A stretch of 64,000 nucleotides of DNA from Geodermatophilus arenarius. Its GTDB lineage: Bacteria > Actinomycetota > Actinomycetes > Mycobacteriales > Geodermatophilaceae. This document shows positions 42,084 to 52,441 of the stretch, one piece after another. Each line of letters begins with the position of its first letter. Position 1 is the stretch's first letter. The translations under genes were made by a program, and so were the position numbers. The stretch covers positions 124,001-188,000 of the forward strand of contig NZ_JBHSGR010000004.1 in assembly GCF_042654585.1 (NCBI RefSeq). The letters are read 5' to 3'. The notes below the pieces were generated by a model that made no database searches, had not been told where the DNA came from, and worked only from the letters and a program-made list of their open reading frames with translations.

Positions 42084-43865
42084 GTGAGCGCCCCCGTCCT
42101 GTCCCCGGAGGTCACCGCCCGCTGGCAGGCCCGCTTCCGCGCGCCCCGTGTCAGCCTGCCCGACTGGGCGCTGCACGCGCCGCAGCGCTGCCTGTACGCC
42201 TCGGACGTCAGCGGCGTCGTCGAGCAGTACGCGTGGGACCGCACCACCGACGCGCACCGCCAGGCCACCGACCGGCCCAACGGCACGCTGATCGGCACGC
42301 TGTCCCCCGACGGCGAGACGATCTGGTGGTTCGCCGACACCGACGGCGACGAGTTCGGCGTCTGGATGGTGCAGCCGTTCGCGGGCGGCGAGGACCGGGT
42401 CGCCGTCCCGGAGGTCGGGCCGGCCTACCCGGCCGGACTGGAGATCGGCTCCTCGCTCGTGGCGATCGGCCGGTCCACCGACGACGGCAGCGAGCTGTGG
42501 CTGGCGCCTGCCGGCGGGACGCCGCGGGTGGTCTACCGGCACGAGGACCCCGCCTCGGTCGACGCCCTCACCCTCGACGACGAGCTGCTGGTCATCTCGC
42601 ACTCCGAGCACGGCGACCCGCGCTACCCCGCGCTGCGGGTGCTGCGGACCGCCGACGACTCGGTGGTGGCCGAGAAGTGGGACGGCGAGGGCCGCGGCCT
42701 GCACGCGCTGGAGTTCGCCCCGCTGCCCGGCGACCGGCGGCTGCTGGTCGGCCACGAGCGGCGCGGCCGGGAGGAGCTGCTGGTCTGGGACGTCGCGGCC
42801 GACACCGAGACCGAGATCGTGCTCGACCTGCCCGGCGACGTGACCGCCGGCTGGTACGCGGACGGGTCGGCGCTGCTGGTCGGCCACGACCACGCCGCCC
42901 GCAGCGAGCTGTACCGCTACGACCTGGCCACGGGTGAGCTGGAGCGGCTGGACACCCCGTCCGGCGTCGTCCGCGGGGCCACCGCGCGCCCGGACGGGAC
43001 CGTGGAGCTGGCCTGGTCGTCGTCGGAGCGCCCGCCGGTGATCCGCCGCGCCGACGGGCCGGTGGTGCTCGCCGCGCCCGGCGAGGAGCCACCGGCCGCG
43101 CACCCCGTCGAGGACCGCTGGGTGCCCGGCCCGGGCGGGGACGTGCACGCGCTCGTCGTCCGGCCGGCCGGGCAGGCGCCGTACGCGACGGCGTTCCTGG
43201 TGCACGGCGGCCCCGAGTCCGCCGACGACGACTCCTACCGCGCCCGCCGCGCCGCCTACGTCGACGCCGGCTACGCGGTCGTGCACGTCAACTACCGCGG
43301 CTCCACCGGCTACGGCAGCGCCTGGCGGGACGCGCTGACCGGCCGGCCCGGGCTCACCGAGCTCGAGGACGTCGCCGCCGTCTACGACGCGCTGGCCGCC
43401 GAGGGCTTCCTCGACCCGGCGCGGGCGGTGCTGACCGGCGGCTCGTGGGGCGGCTTCCTCACCCTGCTGGGCCTGGGCACGCAGCCCGAGCGCTGGGCCG
43501 CGGGCATCGCCGAGGTCCCGGTGGCCGACTACCTGGCCGCCTACGAGGACGAGATGGAGGGCCTGCGGGCCTACGACCGGGCGCTGTTCGGCGGCTCCCC
43601 CGACGAGGTGCACGAGCGCTACGTGCGGTCCTCGCCGATCACCTACGTCGAGCAGGTGCGGGCGCCGGTGCTCGTCGTCGCCGGGGCCAACGACCCGCGC
43701 TGCCCGATCCGGCAGATCGAGAACTACCTCGCCGAGCTGGAGCGGCTGGGCCACCCGCACGAGGTGTACCGCTTCGACGCCGGCCACGGCTCGCTGGTCG
43801 TCGAGGAGACGATCCGGCAGGTCGAGACGGCGCTGTCGTTCGCGCTCCGGCACGTCACACCGTGA
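42084..43865 (+). CDS. S9-family prolyl oligopeptidase-like serine peptidase
   Basis: 593 residues. Residues 1-340 form a beta-propeller-like region with repeated strand patterns (GTLSPDGETIWWFADTDG, ALEFAPLPGDRRLLVGHERR). The C-terminal alpha/beta-hydrolase domain has Ser in LTGGSWGGFLTL, Asp in VAGANDPRCP and His in FDAGHGSLV. The oxyanion region is FLVHGGPESADDDS. It probably cleaves small peptides or acyl-peptides in the cytoplasm, as no signal peptide is seen. GTG 42084 may be leaderless (GAAGAT at 42072-42077, six bases upstream). Confidence 0.88.
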   Translation: MSAPVLSPEVTARWQARFRAPRVSLPDWALHAPQRCLYASDVSGVVEQYAWDRTTDAHRQATDRPNGTLIGTLSPDGETIWWFADTDGDEFGVWMVQPFAGGEDRVAVPEVGPAYPAGLEIGSSLVAIGRSTDDGSELWLAPAGGTPRVVYRHEDPASVDALTLDDELLVISHSEHGDPRYPALRVLRTADDSVVAEKWDGEGRGLHALEFAPLPGDRRLLVGHERRGREELLVWDVAADTETEIVLDLPGDVTAGWYADGSALLVGHDHAARSELYRYDLATGELERLDTPSGVVRGATARPDGTVELAWSSSERPPVIRRADGPVVLAAPGEEPPAAHPVEDRWVPGPGGDVHALVVRPAGQAPYATAFLVHGGPESADDDSYRARRAAYVDAGYAVVHVNYRGSTGYGSAWRDALTGRPGLTELEDVAAVYDALAAEGFLDPARAVLTGGSWGGFLTLLGLGTQPERWAAGIAEVPVADYLAAYEDEMEGLRAYDRALFGGSPDEVHERYVRSSPITYVEQVRAPVLVVAGANDPRCPIRQIENYLAELERLGHPHEVYRFDAGHGSLVVEETIRQVETALSFALRHVTP

Positions 43866-43913
43866 CGTGTGGTCCTGGGCGCGGAGACCTCCCGCCCGGG
43901 ACCAGGGATCGGC

Positions 43914-45173
43914 TCAACGGCGGTCGGGGACGGCCCCTGGCCGCGGTGTCGGCCGGTGGGCCGACGGTGTCGTCGCCCTGACGGGCAGGAGCGCGACGAC
44001 GGCGAGCGTCGTCAGCAGGTAGAGGTCCTCGACCACGAGCCCCGGGACGCCGAGGTCGTGGTGGTGGCCGGGGTCGGCCTCGGCGAACCAGATCGACGAC
44101 GACGCCAGCACCAGCCCGGTGACGACGGCGAGCGCCGCGGCGGCCCGGCGCCCGGACAGCCGCCCCGGCGCCGCCGGGCTGCCGGCGGCGACGTCCACGA
44201 GGACGATCAGCGCGGGCACCAGCCAGACGAAGTGGTGCGACCAGGCGATCGGGCTGACCAGGCAGGCGGCCAGGCCGGTGAGCGCCACGCCGGCCAGGTC
44301 GTCACCGGCCCGGGCGGCCCGCACCGCGCGGGTGAGCACCAGCGCGAGGACGGCGACCGCGAGGACCAGCCACAGCAGCCGCGGCGGCTGCGCGGGGTCG
44401 GTGAGCCGCGCCAGCCCGCCGAGCAGCGACTGGTTGGAGGTCTTGTCCAGCCGGCCCACCCGCTCGGTCTGCCACAGCGTCCCGGTGAAGAACCGCCACG
44501 ACGTCGCCGGCGCGACGGCGAACGCCAGCCCGGTCGCGAGCGCCGCGGTGCCGGCGGCGACCGCCGCCGCCCGCCGGCGCCGCGTCAGCAGCAGGTAGAC
44601 GACGAACAGCCCGGGCGTGACCTTGAACGCGGCGGCCAGGCCGATGCCGGCGCCGGCCCACCGCCACCCGCGGCGCAGCGCGGCGACGTCAGCCAGCACC
44701 AGCGCGAGCAGCAGCAGGTTGACCTGGCCGAAGCCGATCGTCTCCCGCACCGGCTCGAGCACGAACACCACCGGCAGCGCGGCCGCGACGGCGAACGCCG
44801 GCGGCCACCCGTGCCGGCGGGCCGGCGGGACGACCAGCCACGCGGTGACCCCGGCCAGCACCAGCAGGTTGAGCCCGGCGTGCACGGCCGCGACGGCCTC
44901 GATCGGCAGCAGCGTCATCGGCAGCACCGCCAGCGCCGCGAACGGCGGGTAGGTGAAGCCGTAGTCGGTGCGGCCGAAGGTGTAGTCGTAGAGCGGCCGG
45001 CCCGAGCGCCACCACTCGACGGCGCCGTCGTACACCCGCAGGTCGAACCAGTTGTGCCAGGGGTCGTTGGGCCCCAGCGCCGAGACCAGCCCGGCGAGCA
45101 CCGCCAGCCCGAGGACGACGGCGACCTGCGCGGCGACCCGCCACCCGGCCCCCGGACGGCCGACGGGTGCCAC
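43914..45173 (-). CDS. GT87-type polytopic mannosyltransferase
   Basis: 419 residues with about ten membrane helices. WFDLRVYDGAVEWWRSGRPLYDY near the N-terminus includes the first-loop Asp of GT-C enzymes. YGFTYPPFAALAV and FGQVNLLLLALVLADV are signatures of the DUF2029/GT87 polyprenol-phosphomannose-dependent transferases. It likely extends mannose-containing lipids or glycans on the outer membrane face. It begins five bases after the asd stop, so it may be read with lysC-asd, although it has no obvious metabolic link. Confidence 0.85.
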   Translation of the reverse strand: MAPVGRPGAGWRVAAQVAVVLGLAVLAGLVSALGPNDPWHNWFDLRVYDGAVEWWRSGRPLYDYTFGRTDYGFTYPPFAALAVLPMTLLPIEAVAAVHAGLNLLVLAGVTAWLVVPPARRHGWPPAFAVAAALPVVFVLEPVRETIGFGQVNLLLLALVLADVAALRRGWRWAGAGIGLAAAFKVTPGLFVVYLLLTRRRRAAAVAAGTAALATGLAFAVAPATSWRFFTGTLWQTERVGRLDKTSNQSLLGGLARLTDPAQPPRLLWLVLAVAVLALVLTRAVRAARAGDDLAGVALTGLAACLVSPIAWSHHFVWLVPALIVLVDVAAGSPAAPGRLSGRRAAAALAVVTGLVLASSSIWFAEADPGHHHDLGVPGLVVEDLYLLTTLAVVALLPVRATTPSAHRPTPRPGAVPDRR

Positions 45174-45178
45174 TCCGC

Positions 45179-46236
45179 TCAGCGCCGGAGCAGCAGCTCG
45201 GCGATCTGGACGGTGTTCAGGGCCGCGCCCTTGCGCAGGTTGTCGTTGCTCACGAAAAGCACCAGTCCGCGGTCGTCGTCGACGCCCTGGTCCTGCCGGA
45301 CGCGCCCGACGTAGCTGGGGTCCTGGCCGGCGGCCTGCAGCGGCGTCGGGACGTCGGTGAGCTGCACGCCCGGCGCCCCGGTGAGCAGCTCGGTGGCGCG
45401 GGCGACCGGCAGCGGCCGGGCGAACTCGACGTTCAGCGACAGCGAGTGGCCGGTGAAGACCGGCACCCGCACGCAGGTGCCCGAGACGCGCAGGTCGGGG
45501 ATGCCGAGGATCTTGCGGCTCTCGTTGCGGAGCTTCTGCTCCTCGTCGGTCTCCAGCGAGCCGTCGTCGACGACGCTGCCGGCCAGCGGCAGCACGTTGA
45601 ACGCGATCGGGCGCACGTACTTCTGCGGCTCGGGGAAGGCCACCGCCGCGCCGTCGTGGGTGAGCTCGGCGGCCTTGTCGACGACCGCCTTCACCTGCCC
45701 GTCGAGCTCCTCGACGCCGGCCAGGCCGCTGCCGGAGACCGCCTGGTAGGTGCTGGCGACCAGCCGGACCAGCTGCGCCTCGTCGTGCAGCGGCTTGAGC
45801 ACCGGCATCGCGGCCATCGTGGTGCAGTTCGGGTTGGCGACGATCCCCTTGGGGATCTCGGCCAGCGCGTGCGGGTTGACCTCGGCGACGACGAGCGGGA
45901 CGTCGGGGTCGCGGCGCCAGGCGGAGCTGTTGTCGACGACGGTCACGCCCGCCTCGGCGAACCGCGGCGCCTGCGCCCGCGAGGTGCGCGCGCCCGCGGA
46001 GAACAGCGCGACGTCGAGCCCGGACGGGTCGGCGGTGGCGGCGTCCTCGACGGTGATCTCGCCGTCGCCCCAGGGCAGGGTGCTGCCGGCGCTGCGGGCG
46101 CTGGCGAAGAACCGCAGCTCGGCGAGCGGGAACTGCCGCTCGGCGAGGATCCGGCGCATGACGGCGCCGACCTGGCCGGTGGCGCCGACGATCCCGACCC
46201 GCAGGCCGTCGTCGGAGAAGGTGGTCCCCTGCTGTG

Positions 46237-46240
<4 letters not shown>
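45179..46240 (-). CDS. asd: Aspartate-semialdehyde dehydrogenase
   Basis: 353 residues. NADP-binding VGIVGATGQVGAVMRRIL, catalytic Cys in VANPNCTTMAAM (about 132), substrate-binding TYQAVSGSGLAGVEEL and RVSGTCVRVPVFTGHSLSLN. It reduces aspartyl phosphate to aspartate semialdehyde for lysine, DAP, threonine and methionine. ATG 46240 overlaps the lysC stop, as in other actinobacteria. Confidence 0.96.
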
Positions 46241-47505
<1,265 letters not shown>

Positions 47506-47599
47506 GGGTCCACAGGCTACCGATGCCGGCCTCCTCCCCCGTGAATCAGCCCGGCGCGGTCCCGTTGCGTCCGGCCGCCGCGGGCGATGTGATCACCGG

Positions 47600-49192
47600 G
47601 TGACCGCTCCCGAGGACTGGCTGCTCAGTGCCGAGGAGCGGGGCAACGCGGCCACGGCGCTGCCGGCCTGGACCGAGGGCAACCTCGCCGTGCCGCTGGT
47701 GCACGGCGCCACCTACTTCGACCGGCTGGTCGAGTGCGTCGAGGAGCTCGACGAGGGCGACCACCTCTTCTTCACCGACTGGCGCGGCGACCCCGACGAG
47801 GAGCTGCGCCCCGGCGGGCCGACCGTCGCCCAGCTGTTCACCGAGGCGGTGCGCCGCGGGGTGACCGTGCGCGGCCTGGTCTGGCGCTCGCACGTGGACT
47901 GGCTGTCGTTCAGCGCCCGTGAGAACCGGGCCCTGGACCGGGAGGTCGAGGACGGCGGCGGTCTGGTGGTGCTCGACCAGCGGGTGCGCCGGATGGGCAG
48001 CCACCACCAGAAGCTGGTCGTCTGCCGGCACGACCAGGACCCGACCAGGGACACCGCCTTCGTCGGCGGGATCGACCTGTGCCACAGCCGCCGCGACGAC
48101 GCGGACCACCGCGGTGACCCGCAGACGCTGCCGATGGCCGCGGCGTACGGCCCCACCCCGCCGTGGCACGACGTGCAGCTGATGGTCCGGGGTCCGGCGG
48201 TCGCGGCCGTGGACACGGTGTTCCGGGAGCGGTGGGACGACCCCACCGACCCCGACTCGGGCAACCCGATCGCGCACCTCGTCGACCGGCTGCGGCGCAG
48301 CCGGATGTTCGCCGACCCGCTGCCGCCCCAACTGCCGCCCCCGCCGCCCGCGGGGCCGCACCTGGTGCAGAACCTGCGGACCTACCCGGCGATCCGGCCG
48401 CGCTACGACTTCGCCCCCGACGGCGAGCGGTCGGTCGCCCGCGGCTACTCGAAGGCGATCCGGCGGGCGCGGCGGCTGATCTACCTCGAGGACCAGTACA
48501 TGTGGTCGGGCGAGGTGGCGGAGCTGTTCGCCCACGCGCTGCGCGAGCACCCCGACCTGCACCTGGTCGTCGTCGTGCCGCGGGTGCCCGACCAGGACGG
48601 CGCGATCGCCCAGCGGCCGCAGTACGTGGGGCGGTGGCAGGCGATCGAGATGTGCCGCCGGGCCGGCCGGGACCGGGTGCACGTGTACGACGTCGAGAAC
48701 CACGAGGGGACGCCGGTCTACGTGCACGCGAAGGTGTGCGTGGTCGACGACGTGTGGGCCAGCGTGGGCAGCGACAACTTCAACCGCCGCTCCTGGACCC
48801 ACGACAGCGAGCTGTCCTCCGCCGTCCTCGACACCACCCTCGACCCCCGCGAGCCGCGCGACCCGGCCGGCACCGGCGACGGCGCCCGGACCTTCGCCCG
48901 CGACCTGCGGCTGGTGCTCGCCCGCGAGCACACCGACCGGGCCGAGGACGGCAGCGAGGACGCCGACCTGCTCGACCCGGCCGCCTTCGTCGCGACCCTC
49001 GACGCCGCGGCCGACGCGCTCGACGCCTGGTACGACGGGGGCTGCCGGGGACCCCGTCCTCGCGGCCGGCTGCGGCACCACCGCCCCGAGCGGCTGACGC
49101 TGCCCACCCGCCTGTGGGCGACGCCGCTGTACCGCCTGGTCGACGACCCCGACGGCCGTCCTCTCCGCCTCCGCCGCCGCCGGGAGTTCTGA
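47600..49192 (+). CDS. Phospholipase D-family protein
   Basis: 530 residues. Two PLD motifs: a divergent first one GSHHQKLVVCRHD with GGIDLCHSRRDD (about residue 135), and a canonical second HAKVCVVDDVWASVGSDNFNRRS (about 380). YLEDQYMWSGEVAELF lies before the second. The protein resembles the cytosolic PLD-like group of actinobacteria; a phosphodiesterase role on phospholipid or nucleic acid is possible. GTG 47600 may be leaderless (TGTGAT at 47588-47593). It lies between lysC and leuA, which are neighbours in mycobacteria. Confidence 0.85.
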   Translation: MTAPEDWLLSAEERGNAATALPAWTEGNLAVPLVHGATYFDRLVECVEELDEGDHLFFTDWRGDPDEELRPGGPTVAQLFTEAVRRGVTVRGLVWRSHVDWLSFSARENRALDREVEDGGGLVVLDQRVRRMGSHHQKLVVCRHDQDPTRDTAFVGGIDLCHSRRDDADHRGDPQTLPMAAAYGPTPPWHDVQLMVRGPAVAAVDTVFRERWDDPTDPDSGNPIAHLVDRLRRSRMFADPLPPQLPPPPPAGPHLVQNLRTYPAIRPRYDFAPDGERSVARGYSKAIRRARRLIYLEDQYMWSGEVAELFAHALREHPDLHLVVVVPRVPDQDGAIAQRPQYVGRWQAIEMCRRAGRDRVHVYDVENHEGTPVYVHAKVCVVDDVWASVGSDNFNRRSWTHDSELSSAVLDTTLDPREPRDPAGTGDGARTFARDLRLVLAREHTDRAEDGSEDADLLDPAAFVATLDAAADALDAWYDGGCRGPRPRGRLRHHRPERLTLPTRLWATPLYRLVDDPDGRPLRLRRRREF

Positions 49193-49321
49193 GCTCCCGG
49201 ACGCCACACCGGGCCCGGCCGGCCGGTCCCGGCGCACCGCGCCCACGGGTCCGACCGGCCGTTCCGCGCGCTCCCGGCTCCGCCCGTGCCGGCCCGGGCA
49301 GTGCACCTCCCGAGGGGAGTA

Positions 49322-49351
49322 GTGCTCTGCCCCCGATACGGACCAGAGCAC
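49322..49351. repeat. GTGCTC-core hairpin, degenerate copy
   Basis: GTGCTCT (49322-49328) and AGAGCAC (49345-49351) pair across 16 bases that include CGATACGGACC. It shares the core order GTGCTC, CC-G-T-CGGACC, GAGCAC with the hairpin at 61231-61271. The 285 bases from 49193 to 49477 contain no gene, only this element, the next hairpin and the HTH promoter. Confidence 0.5.
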
Positions 49352-49384
49352 AAGCACACGGAACCCATCGAGCAGGACCCACCT

Positions 49385-49418
49385 TCGTGCTCTGCCCCCA
49401 GTCGGGGGCAGAGCACGA
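49385..49418. terminator. GTGCTC-core hairpin, perfect copy
   Basis: CGTGCTCTGCCCCC and GGGGGCAGAGCACG (14 bp, 15 with the flanking T-A pair) surround an AGTC loop. The left arm repeats 13 bases of the element 64 bases upstream. It could terminate PLD transcription or insulate the HTH gene. Confidence 0.6.
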
Positions 49419-49477
49419 GCTTCCACAGGAGCACATGCCGCACGCCGCCATCCGGTCAGCCGCTGCAGGCTGCCCCC

Positions 49478-50137
49478 GTGACCGACTTCGACCTCTCCGG
49501 CACCCTGAGGCGGATCCGCAGGACTGCTGACCAGTCCCAGCGCGAACTCGCCCGGACCAGCGGTGTGTCGAAGACGGCGCTCGCCGCGGCGGAGGCGGGG
49601 ACGCGCGGGCTCGACGCCCGCGCGCTGGCCCGCCTGGCGGCCGTCGCCGGGCTGCGGCTGGCGCTGCTGGACGCCGAGGGGCGGGAGGTGGCGCCGATGG
49701 ACGGCGCGGCCGTGCGGGACGAGGGCGACCGGCACTTCCCCGCGCACCTGGACACCCGGCACGGCGACGACGGCTGGTGGCACGGGCCGCACCGGTACGA
49801 CCGCACGCCGGTCACCTACACGTTCACCCGCGACCGGCGGAGCAGGGACGACCGCCGCCGGGTGCGCGGGACCCCGGAGGACCACCAGCTCCCCCGGCCC
49901 GGGGACGCCCTGGCCGACCGGGCGGCGGCCCGGCGGGCGGCCGCGGAGAGGGCCCGCGCGGCGGAACGGGAGCGCCTGCGGGCGGCCGGGCTGCTCCCGC
50001 CTGCGCCGGAGTTCCGCTGCGTGTGCCCGCCGGCCTGCGACGACCTGCTGCTCGACGAGCCCCCGCCGGCGCCGGGCCGGCCCGCACCGCCCGCTCCGCA
50101 CGCGCCGGACTGCGCGTGTGGCTGCGACCTCGGCTGA
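49478..50137 (+). CDS. XRE-type HTH protein with Cys-rich tail
   Basis: 219 residues. N-terminal HTH: LRRIRRTADQSQRELARTSG, then VSKTALAAAEAGTRGLDARALARLAAVAGL. Next comes a region with DGWWHGPHRYDRTPVTYTF, a basic helix, and a tail with clustered cysteines (CVCPPACDDL and DCACGCDLG) that might bind metal. I know no function. GTG 49478 has CAGGCT at 49466-49471, six bases upstream (leaderless). It ends 21 bases before the leuA leader peptide. Confidence 0.78.
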   Translation: MTDFDLSGTLRRIRRTADQSQRELARTSGVSKTALAAAEAGTRGLDARALARLAAVAGLRLALLDAEGREVAPMDGAAVRDEGDRHFPAHLDTRHGDDGWWHGPHRYDRTPVTYTFTRDRRSRDDRRRVRGTPEDHQLPRPGDALADRAAARRAAAERARAAERERLRAAGLLPPAPEFRCVCPPACDDLLLDEPPPAPGRPAPPAPHAPDCACGCDLG

Positions 50138-50158
50138 CACGCTGCTACCGTGGGCTCC

Positions 50159-50206
50159 GTGCGCGGCAGCCTCCTGCTTACCCGCCGCGGCGAGGCCTCC
50201 TCCTAG
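50159..50206 (+). CDS. leuA leader peptide (attenuator)
   Basis: A 15-codon frame reads MRGSLLLTRRGEASS and stops at TAG 50204. The three consecutive leucines are coded CTC, CTG and the rare CTT. It lies upstream of leuA, starts at GTG 50159, and has TACCGT at 50146-50151 exactly seven bases earlier, so it would be translated from the first base of a leaderless mRNA. Ribosome stalling at the Leu codons when leucyl-tRNA is scarce would free or mask the 50185-50195 arm that pairs downstream. Confidence 0.85.
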   Translation: MRGSLLLTRRGEASS

Positions 50207-50225
50207 GTCGGCTCCCTCGCCGCGG
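50185..50225 (+). promoter_or_regulatory. leuA attenuator hairpin
   Basis: CCGCGGCGAGG (50185-50195), within the leader codons right after the leucines, pairs perfectly with CCTCGCCGCGG (50215-50225). A CCTCCTCC stretch at 50196-50203 in the loop could pair with purine-rich sequences near the leuA ribosome-binding site. The layout fits leucine-responsive transcriptional or translational attenuation. Confidence 0.7.
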
Positions 50226-50314
50226 AGACCCTGCCGTGGTCGATGACGTCCCGGTGCCCGCTGACCGCCCCCCAGGAGCGACAGTCCAGCCCGCGCCAGA
50301 GGAGTCATCCCACC

Positions 50315-52051
50315 GTGACCAGCCCGCAGCACCCGCACGCCCGCAACCCCCAGCGCCCCTCGGGGATGCCGATCTCCCGCTACACCCCGTTCCAGCCGGT
50401 CGACCTGCCCGACCGCACCTGGCCGGAGAAGGTCACCGCGGTGGCCCCGCGCTGGTGCGCCGTCGACCTGCGCGACGGCAACCAGGCCCTGATCGACCCC
50501 ATGAGCCCCGACCGCAAGCGCCGGATGTTCGAGCTGCTGGTGCGGATGGGCTACAAGGAGATCGAGGTCGGCTTCCCGGCGGCCAGCCAGACCGACTACG
50601 ACTTCGTCCGCCAGCTCGTCGAGGACGACCTGGTACCCGACGACGTCACGATCCAGGTCCTCACCCAGGCCCGTGACGAGCTGATCGAGCGCACCTTCGA
50701 GTCGCTGCGCGGCGCGAAGCAGGCGATCGTGCACCTGTACAACTCGACGAGCACGCTGCAGCGCCGCGTCGTCTTCGGCAGCGACCGCGCCGGCATCGTC
50801 GACATCGCCGTCCACGGCGCCCAGCTGGTCCGCAAGCTGGCCGAGCAGGCCGGCGACACCGAGATCCGGTTCCAGTACAGCCCCGAGTCCTTCACCGGGA
50901 CCGAGCTGGACTTCGCCCTGGAGATCTGCAACGCGGTCACCGACGTCTGGGAGCCGACCCCCGACCGGCCGACCATCCTCAACCTGCCGGCGACCGTCGA
51001 GATGGCCGAGCCGACCGTCTACGCCGACCAGGTCGAGTGGATGCACCGCAACCTGGGCCGCCGCGACGCCGTCGTCCTGAGCCTGCACCCGCACAACGAC
51101 CGCGGCACCGCCGTCGCCGCCGCCGAGCTGGGCTACCGCGCCGGCGCCGACCGCATCGAGGGCTGCCTGTTCGGCAACGGCGAGCGCACCGGCAACGTCG
51201 ACCTGGTCACCCTGGGCCTGAACCTGTTCAGCCAGGGCATCGACCCGCAGATCGACTTCTCCGACATCGACGAGATCCGCCGCACCGTCGAGTACTGCAA
51301 CCAGCTCGGCGTGCACGAGCGGCACCCCTACGGCGGCGACCTGGTCTACACCGCCTTCTCCGGCTCCCACCAGGACGCCATCAACAAGGGCTTCAAGGCC
51401 CTGGAGGCCGACGCGGCCGCCGCCGGCAAGCCGGTCGGGCAGATGCCGTGGGCGGTGCCGTACCTGCCGATCGACCCCAAGGACGTCGGCCGCAGCTACG
51501 AGGCGGTCATCCGGGTCAACAGCCAGTCCGGCAAGGGCGGCGTGGCCTACGTCATGAAGACCGAGAACCACCTGGACCTGCCCCGGCGGCTGCAGATCGA
51601 GTTCAGCGGGGTCGTCCAGCGGCACACCGACGACGAGGGCGGGGAGGTCACCGCCCAGCAGATGTGGGCCGCGTTCAGCAACGAGTACCTGCCCGACCCC
51701 GACGCCCCGTGGGGCCGGTTCGCCCTCACCGGCCACCGGCACACCGCCCACGGCGACCAGCTCGACGAGATGGTCGTCGAGCTGACCGCCGACGGCGTCC
51801 CGGTCACCGTGCAGGGCCGCGGCAACGGCCCGATCGCCGCGTTCGTCGACGCGCTGACGACCCTCGACGTCGACGTCCGGGTCCTGGACTACGCCGAGCA
51901 CGCGCTGTCCGCCGGTGGCGACGCCCGCGCCGCCGCCTACGTCGAGTGCGCGGTCGGCGAGCGCGTGCTGTGGGGCGTGGGCATCGACCCGAACATCGTC
52001 AGCGCCTCGCTGCGCGCCGTCGTCTCGGCGGTCAACCGGGCCCTGCGCTGA
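50315..52051 (+). CDS. leuA: 2-isopropylmalate synthase
   Basis: 578 residues. Catalytic TIM barrel with VDLRDGNQALIDPM, LHPHNDRGTAVAAAELG (metal HxH) and GCLFGNGERTGNVDLVTLG. An actinobacterial linker leads to the C-terminal LeuA allosteric domain (GGDARAAAYVECAVGERVLWGVGIDPN) for leucine feedback. It condenses acetyl-CoA with 2-ketoisovalerate. GTG 50315 has AGAGGAG about ten bases upstream; the leader of about 155 nt carries the attenuator. A terminator shared with the convergent mrp operon follows. Confidence 0.96.
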   Translation: MTSPQHPHARNPQRPSGMPISRYTPFQPVDLPDRTWPEKVTAVAPRWCAVDLRDGNQALIDPMSPDRKRRMFELLVRMGYKEIEVGFPAASQTDYDFVRQLVEDDLVPDDVTIQVLTQARDELIERTFESLRGAKQAIVHLYNSTSTLQRRVVFGSDRAGIVDIAVHGAQLVRKLAEQAGDTEIRFQYSPESFTGTELDFALEICNAVTDVWEPTPDRPTILNLPATVEMAEPTVYADQVEWMHRNLGRRDAVVLSLHPHNDRGTAVAAAELGYRAGADRIEGCLFGNGERTGNVDLVTLGLNLFSQGIDPQIDFSDIDEIRRTVEYCNQLGVHERHPYGGDLVYTAFSGSHQDAINKGFKALEADAAAAGKPVGQMPWAVPYLPIDPKDVGRSYEAVIRVNSQSGKGGVAYVMKTENHLDLPRRLQIEFSGVVQRHTDDEGGEVTAQQMWAAFSNEYLPDPDAPWGRFALTGHRHTAHGDQLDEMVVELTADGVPVTVQGRGNGPIAAFVDALTTLDVDVRVLDYAEHALSAGGDARAAAYVECAVGERVLWGVGIDPNIVSASLRAVVSAVNRALR

Positions 52052-52055
52052 GGAC

Positions 52056-52100
52056 GGGCCCGGGGCTCCGCGGCGTCAGTCGCCGCGGAGCCCCGGGTCC
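52056..52100. terminator. Bidirectional terminator between leuA and mrp operon
   Basis: A 20-bp stem (52056-52075 with 52081-52100, one G/T mismatch) has a TCAGT loop. The loop contains the mrpG stop codon, so the end of mrpG is coded by one arm of the hairpin. Confidence 0.8.
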
Positions 52101-52441
52101 GCGCCCCCGCCGGCGTGCTCGGCCACCTCGTCGACCACCAGCAGGTCCCGGCGCACGTGCCGGCGGCGGTAGGCGATCCGGCTGACCATGTGCGCCGACA
52201 GCGGCGCGGTCAGCACCTGCAGCAGCGCCACCAGCAGCAGCACCCACATCGCCGGCGTCCCGGCCAGCCGGATCGCCGCGCCGACCAGCACCAGCAGCAG
52301 CCCGGTGACCTGCGGCTTCGTGGCCGCGTGCAGGCGGGTCAGCACGTCGGGGAAGTGCAGCAGCCCGAGCCCCGCGGTGAACGCGAGGAACGACCCGAGC
52401 AGCAGGCAGACGGTCGCGACGACGTCGAGGACCGCGCTCAC
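52076..52441 (-). CDS. mnhG: Mrp Na+/H+ antiporter subunit G
   Basis: 121 residues. Three membrane helices with LLLGSFLAFTAGLGLLHFPDVLTRLHAATKPQ, the MnhG/PhaG signature. It is the last gene of the six-gene operon and an essential accessory subunit of the antiporter. GTG 52441 overlaps the mnhF stop. Confidence 0.9.
   Translation of the reverse strand: MSAVLDVVATVCLLLGSFLAFTAGLGLLHFPDVLTRLHAATKPQVTGLLLVLVGAAIRLAGTPAMWVLLLVALLQVLTAPLSAHMVSRIAYRRRHVRRDLLVVDEVAEHAGGGADPGLRGD

Noticed and set aside
47546..51901. 1451-residue open frame on the minus strand
   Set aside because: It runs antisense through PLD, HTH and leuA, lacks any domain pattern and is rich in Gly, Arg, Val and Pro. Such frames are expected on the complement of very high-GC genes.
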